NCBI RefSeq assembly: GCF_900215315.1
Contig: NZ_OBEB01000003.1
Coordinates: 372,001 to 436,000, forward strand
Source: Arsukibacterium tuosuense
Lineage (GTDB): Bacteria; Pseudomonadota; Gammaproteobacteria; Enterobacterales; Alteromonadaceae
Reading direction: 5' to 3'
Length of the DNA stretch: 64,000 nt
Part shown: piece by piece, positions 53,909 through 63,944 of the stretch
How the letters are laid out: each line of letters opens with the position of its first letter
How positions within the stretch are numbered: position 1 is the first letter of the stretch
Made by a program: the position numbers and the translations under genes
The notes under the pieces: generated by a model
Told to the model about the DNA's origin: nothing
Database searches by the model: none
Seen by the model: only the letters and a program-made list of their open reading frames with translations

Positions 53909-54601
53909 ATGACTCGCAGGAAGCGATATCTTATAGCAAATATGCCGTACCACGTGGTGCAGCGCGGCCACAACCGAAGCAATTGCTTTTATGATGACAC
54001 GGATAAGGCATGCTATTTATCAATATTGGAACGTTACCTGACTGTGTATCAGGTACAGCTTCACGCCTTTGTTCTGATGAGTAATCATGTTCATCTGCTA
54101 CTGACCGCTGGCAAAGAAGGTGTCATTTCGCATTTAATGCAGAATCTTGGCCGTGATTATGTTCACTATTTTAATAAACGTTATCATAGAGTTGGCACGT
54201 TGTGGGATGGGCGCTTTAAAGACAGCCTGGTTGAAACGGATCAGTATTTCCTCGCCTGTCAGCGTTATATCGAGCTAAACCCGGTTCGGGCAATGTTGGT
54301 ACCCCACCCTGCTGATTATCATTGGTCCAGTTATCACGCCAATGCCAGAGGCATACCCATTAAAGTTATCAGCCCGCATCATGTTTACCTGAATTTGGCT
54401 GATACACCTGCAGAGCGTTTAGAAAACTACCAGGCACTATTTGAGCAGCGCTTTCCAGAACGTGACTTAAAACAAATCCGGGATGCTATTAAGCATAACT
54501 ACCCAGTGGCGACCGAAAGTTTTGTGCAACACATAACTAACAAGTACAACATTAGCTTTGGGCGGCGCAACAAAGGCAGACCAGAAAAAGGGTCAGAGTG
54601 A
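53909..54601 (+). CDS. RAYT-type (REP-associated tyrosine) Y1 transposase
   Basis: 230 residues. Features of the IS200-like HUH superfamily in RAYT form: N-terminal PYHVVQRGHNR, HUH motif His60-Val-His62 (LMSNHVHLLL), GTLWDGRFKDSLVETDQYF, and the probable catalytic Tyr120 in CQRYIELNPVRAML. It is the only plus-strand gene in the polysaccharide locus and is bracketed by palindromic repeats at 53807 and 54585. The last codons and stop (KGSE, TGA) lie inside the downstream repeat. RAYTs are thought to mobilise or maintain REP elements and do not usually move themselves. Confidence 0.93.
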   Translation: MTRRKRYLIANMPYHVVQRGHNRSNCFYDDTDKACYLSILERYLTVYQVQLHAFVLMSNHVHLLLTAGKEGVISHLMQNLGRDYVHYFNKRYHRVGTLWDGRFKDSLVETDQYFLACQRYIELNPVRAMLVPHPADYHWSSYHANARGIPIKVISPHHVYLNLADTPAERLENYQALFEQRFPERDLKQIRDAIKHNYPVATESFVQHITNKYNISFGRRNKGRPEKGSE

Positions 54602-54627
54602 ATAAATTATTCACTCTGACCCTTTTT
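54585..54627. repeat. RAYT-associated perfect palindrome, downstream copy
   Basis: A 43-bp palindrome with 21-bp arms around a single central A at 54606; the left arm begins AAAAAGGGTCAGAGTGA. It contains the transposase stop codon and separates it from the convergent tviB-type gene. The T-run at each end means it could also work as a bidirectional terminator. Confidence 0.92.
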
Positions 54628-54636
54628 ATTTGTTAA

Positions 54637-55914
54637 TTAGAGCCTTAGGTCTGCTTCACCAGTTGGTAGCAGGTATTTCAGGTCGTAGATGATATGCTCG
54701 GGCTTGGCCAGGGCTTTGATGCCGCTGGCGCCCATGTCGCGGAATTGCTTGTGTGCTACCGCTAAAATAATAGCGTCATAGCTGCCGCTGGCCGGCTTGG
54801 TAATGGGGGTGATCCCGTATTCGTGCCCGGCTTCTTTGCCGTCAACCCAGGGGTCGTACACATCGGCGGTAACGCCGTATTCTTTCAATTCGTTAACGAT
54901 ATCGATGACTTTGGTATTGCGGATATCGGGGCAGTTTTCTTTAAAGGTCAGGCCCATCAGCAGCACTTTAGCACCGGCAACATGGATCCGTTTTTTAACC
55001 ATGGCTTTAACCAGTTCGCTAACCACGTAGCGGCCCATGCTGTCGTTAATGCGCCGGCCGGCCAGAATCACTTCCGGATGGTAACCAATTGATTGCGCTT
55101 TATGCGTTAAATAGTATGGGTCGACGCCGATACAATGGCCACCAACTAAACCTGGCCGGAATGGCAGGAAGTTCCACTTGGTGCCTGCCGCCAGTAATAC
55201 TTCTTCGGTATCAATGCCCAGTTTATTAAAAATAACCGCCAGCTCGTTAATAAGCGCGATATTTAAGTCGCGCTGGGTGTTTTCGATTACTTTTGCTGCC
55301 TCGGCTACCCGAATGCTGCTGGCCTGATAGGTGCCGGCCGTAATAATGCTGGCATAAAGGGCATCAACGGTGGCAGCGATGGCCGGGGTTGACCCGGATG
55401 TGACTTTTTTAATGGTGGTGACCCGGTGCTCTTTATCGCCCGGGTTAATTCGCTCGGGGCTGTAGCCGGCATAAAAATCGATGTTGTATTTAAGGCCGCT
55501 TACCCGCTCAATTACCGGTATGCAGTCTTCTTCGGTAGCACCAGGATAGACGGTTGATTCGTAAATAACGATATCACCCTGGCTAATCACTTTGCCCAGG
55601 GTTTCGGATGCTTTAATTAACGGCGTTAAATCGGGCCGACGATGCTCGTCTATCGGTGTAGGCACAGTAACGATATAAATATTAGCACTTTTTAAGTCAT
55701 CTAACTGATGGCTGAAGTGCAGTTTAGCGGCGCTGGCCAACTCTTCGCTGCTGACTTCCAAAGTGTGGTCTGTGCCATTTTTCAGTTCAGTTACCCGGGC
55801 CTGATTAATATCAAAGCCTAATGTCTGATAATGCTTACCAAATTCCACGGCCAGTGGCAGGCCAACATAGCCCAGGCCAATAATGGCCAGTTTTGCATCT
55901 GTTAAAGCTGTCAT
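54637..55914 (-). CDS. tviB: UDP-N-acetylglucosamine 6-dehydrogenase (TviB/VipA/WbpO-like)
   Basis: 425 residues from the ATG at 55914 with AGGA 5 nt upstream; the length equals that of Salmonella TviB. The NAD site is [15 protein letters not shown] and the catalytic Cys is in [29 protein letters not shown] and the C-terminal [16 protein letters not shown] are typical. It oxidises UDP-GlcNAc (or UDP-GalNAc) to the uronic acid and pairs with the epimerase encoded 16 nt upstream. Confidence 0.93.
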   Translation of the reverse strand: MTALTDAKLAIIGLGYVGLPLAVEFGKHYQTLGFDINQARVTELKNGTDHTLEVSSEELASAAKLHFSHQLDDLKSANIYIVTVPTPIDEHRRPDLTPLIKASETLGKVISQGDIVIYESTVYPGATEEDCIPVIERVSGLKYNIDFYAGYSPERINPGDKEHRVTTIKKVTSGSTPAIAATVDALYASIITAGTYQASSIRVAEAAKVIENTQRDLNIALINELAVIFNKLGIDTEEVLLAAGTKWNFLPFRPGLVGGHCIGVDPYYLTHKAQSIGYHPEVILAGRRINDSMGRYVVSELVKAMVKKRIHVAGAKVLLMGLTFKENCPDIRNTKVIDIVNELKEYGVTADVYDPWVDGKEAGHEYGITPITKPASGSYDAIILAVAHKQFRDMGASGIKALAKPEHIIYDLKYLLPTGEADLRL

Positions 55915-55930
55915 ATCTTTCCTTTTGCCA

Positions 55931-56956
55931 TTATTTCGCTGGCTGGGCAATATACCAGGGCATCGCTACCGCAATACCTTCGTTAATAGTGTGGCTGGGC
56001 AAATAGCCCAGCATAAGCCGTGCTTTGCTAACGTCTGCCTGGGAATGGCGCACATCACCGGGCCTGAAGTCAGCATATTCCGGCGTATGCGAGTAAGCAA
56101 TACCATTACCCGCCAGTGCGCTTTGAATAGCACAGTACAACTGGTTAAGCGTGGTTCTGTCGCCCACTGCCACATTAAATACTTCACTTTGTTCTATATC
56201 GGCTAATGCTGCGCGCAGATTTGCCTGGACCGCATTGTCAACAAAACAGAAATCACGACTGGTTTCGCCATCACCGTTTATTACCACTTTGTCGCCGGCG
56301 ATCATCGCGGCAGTCCATTTCGGGATCACCGCGGCATAGGCGCCGTTAGGGTCTTGCCGTGGGCCAAATACGTTAAAATAGCGCAGGCCAATACTGTGAA
56401 AGCCATAACTGCGGCTGAATACGTCAGCATATAGCTCGTTAACATACTTAGTAATGGCATAGGGCGATAACGGCTTGCCTATATTGGCCTCTACTTTGGG
56501 TAGCGCCGGATGGTCACCATAGGTTGAGCTGGACGCGGCATATACGAAGCGTTTAACCCCGGCGTCGCGGGCAGCTACCAGCATATTGAGAAAACCACTG
56601 ATATTAACTTCGTTGGTGGTAACCGGGTCGGCCAGTGAACGTGGTACTGACCCCAGCGCAGCCTGATGCAGCACATAATCGCTGCCGGCAACCGCTTGCT
56701 TACAGTGTTCAGGGTTACGGATATCACCTTCAATAAAGGTGAAACGTCGCCACTGCTCAGGGCTCACCAAACCTTGCACTTCATCTAAATTACGTTGGTG
56801 GCCAGTGGCAAAGTTGTCCAGACCAGTAACCTGTTGGTCCGCAGCCAGTAATGCCTGTAGCAAATTAGAACCGATAAAACCGGCGCAACCGGTAATCAGC
56901 CATCGCTTTGGCATATTACCACTGGCTGAACTGCCGATAATCTGACTAAAATCCAT
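55931..56956 (-). CDS. tviC: UDP-N-acetylglucosamine 4-epimerase (TviC/WbpP-like)
   Basis: 341 residues; GGAG precedes the ATG at 56956. The NAD site is [15 protein letters not shown], with [16 protein letters not shown] and [14 protein letters not shown] carrying Ser and YxxxK. It has the WbpP-type N-terminal extension before the Rossmann fold. It interconverts GlcNAc- and GalNAc-type UDP sugars or their uronic acids, so with TviB it yields UDP-GalNAcA. The substrate order cannot be decided from sequence. Confidence 0.92.
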   Translation of the reverse strand: MDFSQIIGSSASGNMPKRWLITGCAGFIGSNLLQALLAADQQVTGLDNFATGHQRNLDEVQGLVSPEQWRRFTFIEGDIRNPEHCKQAVAGSDYVLHQAALGSVPRSLADPVTTNEVNISGFLNMLVAARDAGVKRFVYAASSSTYGDHPALPKVEANIGKPLSPYAITKYVNELYADVFSRSYGFHSIGLRYFNVFGPRQDPNGAYAAVIPKWTAAMIAGDKVVINGDGETSRDFCFVDNAVQANLRAALADIEQSEVFNVAVGDRTTLNQLYCAIQSALAGNGIAYSHTPEYADFRPGDVRHSQADVSKARLMLGYLPSHTINEGIAVAMPWYIAQPAK

Positions 56957-57060
56957 TTTTTCTCCATCTCTGTAGCTAAGTGGCCGACATATGACAAAAG
57001 AAGATCATAACACGTCCAATAAGTTTAATTAAACACTGGTAGCGCCAACTCCAACAAGCA

Positions 57061-58191
57061 CTAACTTATTGTCTGTTGCTTGATAGCAGTCACAATCCGC
57101 TGGCAGGCCTTACCATCACCATAGGGGTTATGGGCAAAGCTCATGCTCTGGTAGTATTCTCTGTCGGTTAACAGCCGGCTTACCTGCTCAACAATTTTCT
57201 GCCGATCAGTACCCACCAGTTTAACGGTACCGGCACTGACCGCTTCAGGCCGCTCTGTGGTGTCACGCATTACCAGCACCGGCTTACCCAGTGACGGCGC
57301 CTCTTCCTGAATACCGCCGGAGTCGGTCAATACGATGGTGGCGTTACTCATCAGGTACACAAAAGGCAGATAATCTTGTGGCGGAATTAAATGCACGTTT
57401 GTGACATCGCTCAGCAAACGATAGACCGGTTCCCGCACATTAGGATTTAAATGCACCGGATAAACAATATCGCAATCAGGAAAGGCTTTGGCCACATCAG
57501 CCAGCGCAGCACAAATTTGCTCAAAGCCGTCGCCAAAGCTTTCCCGGCGATGGCCGGTAACCAGAATTAAGCGCCGGCCATGCTGACCATAGGGAAACTG
57601 TTTAGCGAATGCGCTGTTAAGCTTATCGTCCTGGCCAATTTTATTCACTACCTGCAACAACGCATCAATAACCGTATTGCCGGTCACTACAATAGCGCTG
57701 GCGGCGACATTTTCTGCCAGCAAATTAGCAGCAGAGGTGTCGGTAGGGGCGAAGTGTAACCGGGTAATGGCGCCGGTCAGCTTGCGGTTTGCTTCTTCCG
57801 GCCACGGGCTGTAGATATTGCCGGTGCGCAGCCCGGCTTCGACATGACCCACCGCAATTTTTTCGTAGTAACAGGCCAGCGCCGCCGCAAAGGTAGTGCT
57901 GGTATCACCATGCACCAGCACAATATCGGGCTGAAAATCGCGCAGTACCGGTTTAATTTTTAATAAAATATTGGTGGTGACATCATATAAATCCTGGCCG
58001 GATTTCATAATGGCCAGATCATACTCTGGCTCAATCGCAAACAGGCTTAGTACCTGATCCAGCATTTCCCGGTGCTGACCGGTTACACACACCCGGCTGT
58101 CAATCTCACTGTCATCTTTTAACAGGTTAACCAAGGGTGCCATTTTTATGGCTTCGGGGCGGGTTCCGAATACGCTGAGAACTTTTATCAT
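57061..58191 (-). CDS. wecB: Non-hydrolysing UDP-N-acetylglucosamine 2-epimerase
   Basis: 376 residues with AAGGA 5 nt from the ATG. Family motifs are [40 protein letters not shown] and [22 protein letters not shown]. It converts UDP-GlcNAc to UDP-ManNAc. No dedicated UDP-ManNAc dehydrogenase (wecC) is in the window. A RAYT-type repeat lies 22 nt upstream. Confidence 0.95.
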   Translation of the reverse strand: MIKVLSVFGTRPEAIKMAPLVNLLKDDSEIDSRVCVTGQHREMLDQVLSLFAIEPEYDLAIMKSGQDLYDVTTNILLKIKPVLRDFQPDIVLVHGDTSTTFAAALACYYEKIAVGHVEAGLRTGNIYSPWPEEANRKLTGAITRLHFAPTDTSAANLLAENVAASAIVVTGNTVIDALLQVVNKIGQDDKLNSAFAKQFPYGQHGRRLILVTGHRRESFGDGFEQICAALADVAKAFPDCDIVYPVHLNPNVREPVYRLLSDVTNVHLIPPQDYLPFVYLMSNATIVLTDSGGIQEEAPSLGKPVLVMRDTTERPEAVSAGTVKLVGTDRQKIVEQVSRLLTDREYYQSMSFAHNPYGDGKACQRIVTAIKQQTIS

Positions 58192-58212
58192 AATAATCCT
58201 TTATATCCATTT

Positions 58213-58269
58213 AAATCACTCTGACCCCTTTTTAAGCTGTTGGTGCAGAAAAAGGGGTCAGAGTGATTT
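58213..58269. repeat. RAYT-associated inverted repeat between mlaA and wecB
   Basis: Perfect 21-bp arms at 58213-58233 and 58249-58269 enclose a 15-nt loop. The arm core is AAAAAGGGGTCAGAGTGA, one G longer than the copies beside the transposase. It lies a few nt after the mlaA stop and could end mlaA/ccm transcripts by forming a hairpin. Confidence 0.92.
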
Positions 58270-58272
58270 TAT

Positions 58273-59157
58273 TTATTGGAATTCGTCGAGATAGTCCAGC
58301 AGCTCGTCGTCCAGCTCTTCTTCCTCGGGCTGCGGCGGATTACCGTCGTATATTTTAAATTCCTGCCGCTGATAATATGACTCTTTGACAAAGGCGTAAG
58401 GGTCGAGTGAGTCTTCCAGCATTTGCTCCAGATTCATCAGTTGCTCACGGCTGTCCAGGGCGTCGATAGCAAAGCGGGTAATGGTCAATGGGGTATTTAA
58501 TAAACCAAGCGGAAAGTATAAACCATCGACAATACCACCGGCAGTTCCGCGTACTGTGGTAGGGCCTCTGGCGGGGATCATCAAGAAAGCACCATCACCT
58601 ACCCCCCAAACCGCCAACGTTTGATTGAAGTCTTCATCAGCTTCTGCCAGGCCAATTTTTGCCGCCACATCGAACAATCCTAAAATACCCACGGTAGAGT
58701 TAACCAGAAAACGGCCGGCACTTATTGCTGCCCGATCGGGTTTACCCTGTAATAAGCCGTTTAGAAAACTGGCAGGTTCATTCAGGTTTTCCACCACATT
58801 AATTAAGCCTTTGCGGACAGGCTTGGGCACCACCGTCATATAACCGACGGTAGCAGGCCGTAGCAGGTATTTATCCAGCACGTCGTAGTTGAAGTCCCAT
58901 AATGGCCGGTTAATACTTTCAAGTGGATCCCGTGGGTCAGCGTAAGCGGGCGCTTCAGTTTCGGCTGCTGCAGCTGCTGCAACATATTCATTATCGTCAG
59001 TTGATTGCTCAGCCGAACTGGCTTGCTGCGCTGAGTTTGATTGCGCTATTTGGGCTGTTTGCGAGGTCTGAGGCTGCGGCTTACTGGCACAACCGGCTAA
59101 CACCAGGGTTAAAGTAAGAAGCACTGCTACACGAAGCTTAAGGGTGATAACTAGCAT
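58273..59157 (-). CDS. mlaA: MlaA/VacJ-family outer-membrane lipoprotein
   Basis: 294 residues. The signal peptide ends in a lipobox with Cys23 (VLAGC), and a Gln/Ala/Ser linker follows. The MlaA domain has DPLESINRPLWDFNYDVLDKYLL in its first part, VVENLNEPASFLNGLLQGKP, and GVGDGAFLMIPARGPTTVRGTAG. It removes surface phospholipids from the outer leaflet as part of the Mla pathway. The gene starts 1 nt after the ccmI stop, an unusual but close link to the ccm operon. Confidence 0.93.
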   Translation of the reverse strand: MLVITLKLRVAVLLTLTLVLAGCASKPQPQTSQTAQIAQSNSAQQASSAEQSTDDNEYVAAAAAAETEAPAYADPRDPLESINRPLWDFNYDVLDKYLLRPATVGYMTVVPKPVRKGLINVVENLNEPASFLNGLLQGKPDRAAISAGRFLVNSTVGILGLFDVAAKIGLAEADEDFNQTLAVWGVGDGAFLMIPARGPTTVRGTAGGIVDGLYFPLGLLNTPLTITRFAIDALDSREQLMNLEQMLEDSLDPYAFVKESYYQRQEFKIYDGNPPQPEEEELDDELLDYLDEFQ

Positions 59158-59158
59158 G

Positions 59159-60358
59159 TCAGGGTTCCAGAGTCAGCGTGACGCTGATTTTTGCATCGTT
59201 AAAAGTAAGGACATCAGATTCAACCTGCAGATCGCCGGCCATTTGCTCAACCGTACCGGCCTGCGACATCCGCGCGACCACCACAACCTGATCAGCCTGG
59301 CTCAGGCTCCAGTCTGGCTGCATTGCCATTTTTTCATCCAGCAGCAATTCTACTTCACCACTTGGTAGTGGAATTCGCTGCACTGCCAGTGGTAAATTAG
59401 GACCGCCTACGGCCCGTGCGAATAAAAATAAACTGGCGTCGGGGTTTGCTGCAGCCAGCTGTGGCGCCACAGTTAAGCGCACCCGGATTTGCCGGCCAAT
59501 GCTGTCGTCGCTGTCTACCCCCAGCTCGCTAAGTTTACTCAGTACCAGCGGGTAGCGTGGATCGGCTGGTTCCAGTTGCTCGGCCAGTAAACTCCAAGCT
59601 TTAATTGCTTCGTCGGTGTCGCCTTTCTCATGGGCAATTAACGCCATTAGCGACATCGCATCCAGATTGTCAGGCTCAGTTAACAAGATTCGGGCCACCG
59701 CGCGCCCCGCTCTGGCCAGATTTTCATCGCCGCCGACCACGATGAGCGCCTGAGAGAAATTAAGCAGTAACGGGATCCGGTTCGGGCTCAGCGCCAGTGA
59801 TTTTTCAAAAGCGTCAATAGCATCTTCCATCAGGCCCTGCGACATCCAGATCCGGCCAAGCAGCATCCAGGCCACAGCATCGTCGCCTTCTTCGGCCAGC
59901 TTGGTTCGTAGTGCCAGGGCAAACAAACGGGTCTCATGCTCTGACAACGGTTCGCCCTGCCCCAGTAACGAGCGTTCACCATAGCTGGCTAATTCAGCCC
60001 GGGCTTGCTGCCAGTCAGCTAACTCAGTGTAGTGGCCATTAAAACGGTAAATGACGGCAACGGCGACCAGCACAAATAGTACTAACGCCAGGTGCCAGCC
60101 AAACTGCCGCTTTGGCTGACTGTAATTCATTGTTTGTTGCTGGTTAAACTGCTGTTTTAATTCTGCTGCAGCACTGACAAAATCCTGCTCTGCCAGTTCA
60201 CCACTGTCCCGCGCTAACGCCAACAGTTGCAAACGCTCTTCAAATAATTGCAGTGGCGTCTGGTTATTGGCAGCACTGGCTTTTCGGGGCCAACTGATAA
60301 TAATGGCGCTTAGGGCCAGCATGATCAGCGCAGCAAACAGCAACGGCCATAACATCAT
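59159..60358 (-). CDS. ccmI: Cytochrome c maturation protein CcmI
   Basis: 399 residues. Two membrane helices (about 3-22 and 95-112) flank a cytoplasmic loop rich in Leu/Gln; the periplasmic part has TPR-like repeats (DDAVAWMLLGRIWMSQG; EDAIDAFEKSLALSPN) and a C-terminal CcmI/NrfG-type beta domain. It binds apocytochrome c and presents it to CcmH/CcmF. The start overlaps ccmH by 4 nt. Confidence 0.92.
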   Translation of the reverse strand: MMLWPLLFAALIMLALSAIIISWPRKASAANNQTPLQLFEERLQLLALARDSGELAEQDFVSAAAELKQQFNQQQTMNYSQPKRQFGWHLALVLFVLVAVAVIYRFNGHYTELADWQQARAELASYGERSLLGQGEPLSEHETRLFALALRTKLAEEGDDAVAWMLLGRIWMSQGLMEDAIDAFEKSLALSPNRIPLLLNFSQALIVVGGDENLARAGRAVARILLTEPDNLDAMSLMALIAHEKGDTDEAIKAWSLLAEQLEPADPRYPLVLSKLSELGVDSDDSIGRQIRVRLTVAPQLAAANPDASLFLFARAVGGPNLPLAVQRIPLPSGEVELLLDEKMAMQPDWSLSQADQVVVVARMSQAGTVEQMAGDLQVESDVLTFNDAKISVTLTLEP

Positions 60359-60846
60359 TTTTTACTCCGGTATTGTTCAATCAGTTTATCCAGTTCAGCG
60401 TCCAGCGCTGCTGATGGCTGTTCTTCAGAAAGCCCGGATAGCTGTTCAGTTGATTGCTCTGCCGCCTGCTGCCGGCGCCGCTTTAACTGCAACGCGAATA
60501 ACCCCAGCAGCATTAGCAACGGGGCCAGCCAAAGTAACAAGGTGTAACGGTTCAGTGGTGGCTGATAGTGCACAAAATTACCGTAGCGGTTAATCATGTA
60601 ATCGAGCACGTCGCTGCGGCTGCTGCCCTGCATAATCATGTCATAGGTTTTCTGGCGCATATCCACCGACACCACCGCGTTGGAATCGGCAATATTCTGG
60701 TTCTGGCATTGCGGGCAACGTAGTTCAGCGGTCAGTTGCTGGTATAACTGGCGCTGCGCTTCATTGTCAAAGCGGAGTGCTTCTTCCGTGGCCTGCACTG
60801 GCAGGCTTAGCATGAGCAGAGCGAACAAGCCGCTGATAATTTTCAT
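60355..60846 (-). CDS. ccmH: Cytochrome c maturation protein CcmH (CycL domain)
   Basis: 163 residues from the ATG at 60846, overlapping dsbE as ATGA. A signal peptide precedes the redox motif LRCPQCQNQNIADSNA and SDVLDYMINRYGNFVHYQPP, then one membrane helix (LLLWLAPLLMLLGLFAL). It reduces the apocytochrome CXXCH disulfide. It is the short, single-domain form; the TPR part is the separate ccmI. Confidence 0.95.
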   Translation of the reverse strand: MKIISGLFALLMLSLPVQATEEALRFDNEAQRQLYQQLTAELRCPQCQNQNIADSNAVVSVDMRQKTYDMIMQGSSRSDVLDYMINRYGNFVHYQPPLNRYTLLLWLAPLLMLLGLFALQLKRRRQQAAEQSTEQLSGLSEEQPSAALDAELDKLIEQYRSKK

Positions 60847-61430
60847 GGTTGGGCTCCGTCCTGCTGGCGCCATTGCTGATACAGCGGCGCCAGTTTACTG
60901 CGCCATACCTGCGGATTAATATCACCAATATGGTGAGCCCGCACTATGCCAGTGCTGTCAATAATAAAGGTTTCCGGCGCACCGCTCACCCCTAAATCCA
61001 GTGCCAGACTGCGATCAAAGTCCAGAATGTTAAACTGATAGGGATTACCACGTTGTTGCAATTTGTTACTGACATCGGCCTGTAACTCAGCTAAATCGAA
61101 GCGCTCGCCCAATACCGGATCAGTAGGCAGTACATAGTACAAACCAATAATTTTAACGCCCTGCTGCCGCAGCTCTGTCATATAACTCAGCTCAGCATTA
61201 CAGGTTGGACACCAGGTCCCCCAGACATTCAGCAAAAAAGTTTCGCCGTGCAACTGCTGCGGCTGCCAGCGCTTTGCCGGGTTCATTAAATCAGGCAAAT
61301 CAAAGGCCGGCAGCGGTTTGTCGGTGGTGACCGACTCCCGCTCCATCGGGTTCGAAAACAGGCCGCTGAGTAAAAACAGCGCCAGCGCCAGAAACAACGC
61401 CAGTGGCATATAAAACATCAGCTTACGCAT
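60843..61430 (-). CDS. dsbE: Thiol:disulfide interchange protein DsbE/CcmG
   Basis: 195 residues from the ATG at 61430. An N-terminal anchor helix is followed by a thioredoxin fold with the active site VWGTWCPTCNAEL and the cis-Pro loop GVSGAPETFIID, both characteristic of CcmG. It supplies reductant to apocytochrome c and CcmH. It overlaps ccmF by 8 nt and ccmH by 4 nt. Confidence 0.95.
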   Translation of the reverse strand: MRKLMFYMPLALFLALALFLLSGLFSNPMERESVTTDKPLPAFDLPDLMNPAKRWQPQQLHGETFLLNVWGTWCPTCNAELSYMTELRQQGVKIIGLYYVLPTDPVLGERFDLAELQADVSNKLQQRGNPYQFNILDFDRSLALDLGVSGAPETFIIDSTGIVRAHHIGDINPQVWRSKLAPLYQQWRQQDGAQP

Positions 61431-63402
61431 TTGCTGTCTCCGCCGGTTTTGCTGCAGAGGCAGCGGGCCCACTGCGCCGGTAGCGCTTATCGAGCAGGGC
61501 TACCAGGGCGCCCAGCGCCATTAGTAACCCACCGAGCCAAATCCAGCGCACAAAGGGCTTAACATACAGCCGCAGCGCCCAGGCATTGTCTGGTAAGGCT
61601 TCACCCAGCGATACATATAAGTCGCGGCTTAACCTGGCATGCACTGCGGATTCTGTCATCACCGTGCGCTGAATGGTGTAAAAGCGCTTTTCTGCATGCA
61701 GCTGGCTGACAAATTCGCCGTTTTTATCATGAACGGCTATCTCTGCCGCTTCGCCGCCGTAATTTGCCCCTTCTAACGGATACACTTCCAGCAGGGTAAA
61801 CTGATAACCGGCCAGACTGATGCTGTCATTGACCTGCATCCGGACATCAAGCTCTACGCTGTAGGTTTTGGTCATGGCAACCCCAACCACTAACACCGCA
61901 AAACCAATATGAGCAATGGTCATACCGTAGTGGCTGGCATGTAATTTAAAGGCACCTTTGCTGACCGAACCAAACTGGCTCATCCGCTGGTAAAGCTCGT
62001 ACAGCGCCGACACCCCAACCCAGGCACCTAACAATAAGCCCATCAGGGCTAAATTTGCCTGGACGCTCTGCATTGCCGAAAGCGTGCCCAGTGCCAGTAC
62101 CAGGCTGGCTATCGCAATTAAACTTAACGGCCCCAACAGCGGCTTAACCGGTTGTTGCTTCCAGCGCACCCATGGGCCCAGCCCCAACAGCAAGGCAAAC
62201 GGAATGGTCAGGTAGTAAAACATCTGATTGAAAAACGGCTCGCCAATTGAGATGGTGCCCAGCCCCAGTTCTTTGTGAAATAACGGAAACAAAGTGCCTA
62301 AGAACACCACCAGCGTGGCGGTGAGTAAAAACACATTATTACCCCACAACATAACTTCGCGGGAAAACAACTGATAGCGGGCCTGGCTGCGCACCGAATT
62401 CATCCGGCTGGCATACAGCGCCAGTGAGCTGCCGATAACCAGCAACAGGAATACCAGTAAAAAGATGCCACGATCCGGATCGGCGGCAAAAGAATGCACT
62501 GACACTAACACGCCGGATCGCACTAAAAATGCCCCGACCAGACTTAACGAAAACGCGGACAGTGCCAGTAATACCGTCCAGGACTTAAAAGTACCGCGCT
62601 TTTCCGTTACCGCCAGGCTATGCAATAAGGCAGTGCCCACTAACCAGGGCAGGAATGAGGCATTTTCTACCGGGTCCCAGAACCACCAGCCGCCCCAGCC
62701 CAGCTCATGGTAGGCCCACCAGCTGCCAAACATAATACCCAGGGTTAAAAACAACCAGGCTGCCAGGGTCCAGGGCCGGGCCCAACGTGCCCAGGTGCTG
62801 TCAAATTTACCACCAATTAAGGCGGCAATAGCAAACGCAAACGATACGGCGAAACCAACATAGCCCATATACAACAGAGGCGGATGGATGATCATGCCAA
62901 AATCCTGCAGCAGCGGATTCAGGTCCATACCCTCTACCGGATAAAATGGCAGACTGCGGGCAAAAGGGTTTGACATAAATAATGAAAACGCAATAAAGCC
63001 GATGTTTATCAGCCCCAGCACCCCAAGAATGCGGCCCTGCATCAGCAGCGGCAGTCCTTTGGAAAAAATGGCGACCAGTGCCGTCCAGCCGGCCAGCATT
63101 AAAATCCACAGCAGCATCGAGCCTTCGTGCGAGCCAAAGCTGGCGGTGATTTGATAATACCAAGGCAAAATAGAGCTGGAGTTAGTTGCGACATTTATCA
63201 CGGTAAAGTCGCTGTTTAAAAAAGCATGCACCAGTGCCAGCTTGGCCAGCAAACAGAAAATAAACAGGCCTATGGCCAAAGGCTTAGCTTGCAACAGCGC
63301 CCGCTGGTTGCCACTAAAGCTACCGTACAGTGGCACTGCTGCCAGCAAAAAAGACAACGCCAGGGCAAAGGTCAGTGCCAGCTGGCCATATTCAGCTATC
63401 AT
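61423..63402 (-). CDS. ccmF: Haem lyase CcmF
   Basis: 659 residues, about 15 membrane helices. The periplasmic WWD haem-binding domain reads GWGGWWFWDPVENASFLPWL, and the haem-ligand His residues lie in surrounding loops (IIHPPLLYMGY and others). With CcmH and CcmI it attaches haem from CcmE to apocytochrome c. The AGGGG-rich site precedes the ATG at 63402, and ccmE ends 11 nt upstream. Confidence 0.96.
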   Translation of the reverse strand: MIAEYGQLALTFALALSFLLAAVPLYGSFSGNQRALLQAKPLAIGLFIFCLLAKLALVHAFLNSDFTVINVATNSSSILPWYYQITASFGSHEGSMLLWILMLAGWTALVAIFSKGLPLLMQGRILGVLGLINIGFIAFSLFMSNPFARSLPFYPVEGMDLNPLLQDFGMIIHPPLLYMGYVGFAVSFAFAIAALIGGKFDSTWARWARPWTLAAWLFLTLGIMFGSWWAYHELGWGGWWFWDPVENASFLPWLVGTALLHSLAVTEKRGTFKSWTVLLALSAFSLSLVGAFLVRSGVLVSVHSFAADPDRGIFLLVFLLLVIGSSLALYASRMNSVRSQARYQLFSREVMLWGNNVFLLTATLVVFLGTLFPLFHKELGLGTISIGEPFFNQMFYYLTIPFALLLGLGPWVRWKQQPVKPLLGPLSLIAIASLVLALGTLSAMQSVQANLALMGLLLGAWVGVSALYELYQRMSQFGSVSKGAFKLHASHYGMTIAHIGFAVLVVGVAMTKTYSVELDVRMQVNDSISLAGYQFTLLEVYPLEGANYGGEAAEIAVHDKNGEFVSQLHAEKRFYTIQRTVMTESAVHARLSRDLYVSLGEALPDNAWALRLYVKPFVRWIWLGGLLMALGALVALLDKRYRRSGPAASAAKPAETANA

Positions 63403-63413
63403 CGCCCCGCCCC

Positions 63414-63944
63414 TTAATAAGTTGGTTTATCTGCTGGTTTGCTGTAATTACCATTGGAGCTGGGCTCGCTGGCAGGGAAATCAGCCTGTGACGGCGGCAC
63501 ATGTCGGATGCCTTTCATGGCCTCTGCGACTTCTGGTGGCATATATTCTTCATCATGTTTAGCAAGCACTTCACTGGCCTGGATCACGTCGGGTGCCAGT
63601 AAGGTGCCCTGGGCAACGATGCCCTGACCTTCCCGGAACAGGTCAGGTAAAATACCGTCGTACTCTACCCAGACCGTTGGCCCGGTATCCACCAGCTGAA
63701 ACCGCACCTTTAAACTTTGCGCATCACGGCTTACCGTGCCAGGGACCACCATGCCGCCAATTCGCAGGCGCTGGCCTACCACCGGCTTTACCTTGTCTTT
63801 ACCCAGGCCTTCTACTAACTGGGTCGGGGTGTAAAATAAATCAATATTCTGCTGCAACGCGTACAACATGGAACCAATCGCGCCGGCGATCAGACTGATG
63901 ATCAGTAATATCGAAAACAAGCGTTTTTTACGTCTTGGTTGCAT
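63414..63944 (-). CDS. ccmE: Haem chaperone CcmE
   Basis: 176 residues. An N-terminal anchor helix ([18 protein letters not shown]) precedes an OB-fold domain with the covalent haem His in [14 protein letters not shown] and a Tyr four residues later. The C-terminal tail is Ser/Pro/Lys-rich and disordered. Its ATG shares a base with the ccmD stop (TAATG). Confidence 0.96.
   Translation of the reverse strand: MQPRRKKRLFSILLIISLIAGAIGSMLYALQQNIDLFYTPTQLVEGLGKDKVKPVVGQRLRIGGMVVPGTVSRDAQSLKVRFQLVDTGPTVWVEYDGILPDLFREGQGIVAQGTLLAPDVIQASEVLAKHDEEYMPPEVAEAMKGIRHVPPSQADFPASEPSSNGNYSKPADKPTY

Noticed and set aside
54585-54627. Terminal inverted repeat of a classical insertion sequence
   Set aside because: The flanking palindromes are individually complete hairpins, no target-site duplication is seen, and the enzyme is a Y1 HUH type that does not use DDE-style terminal repeats.
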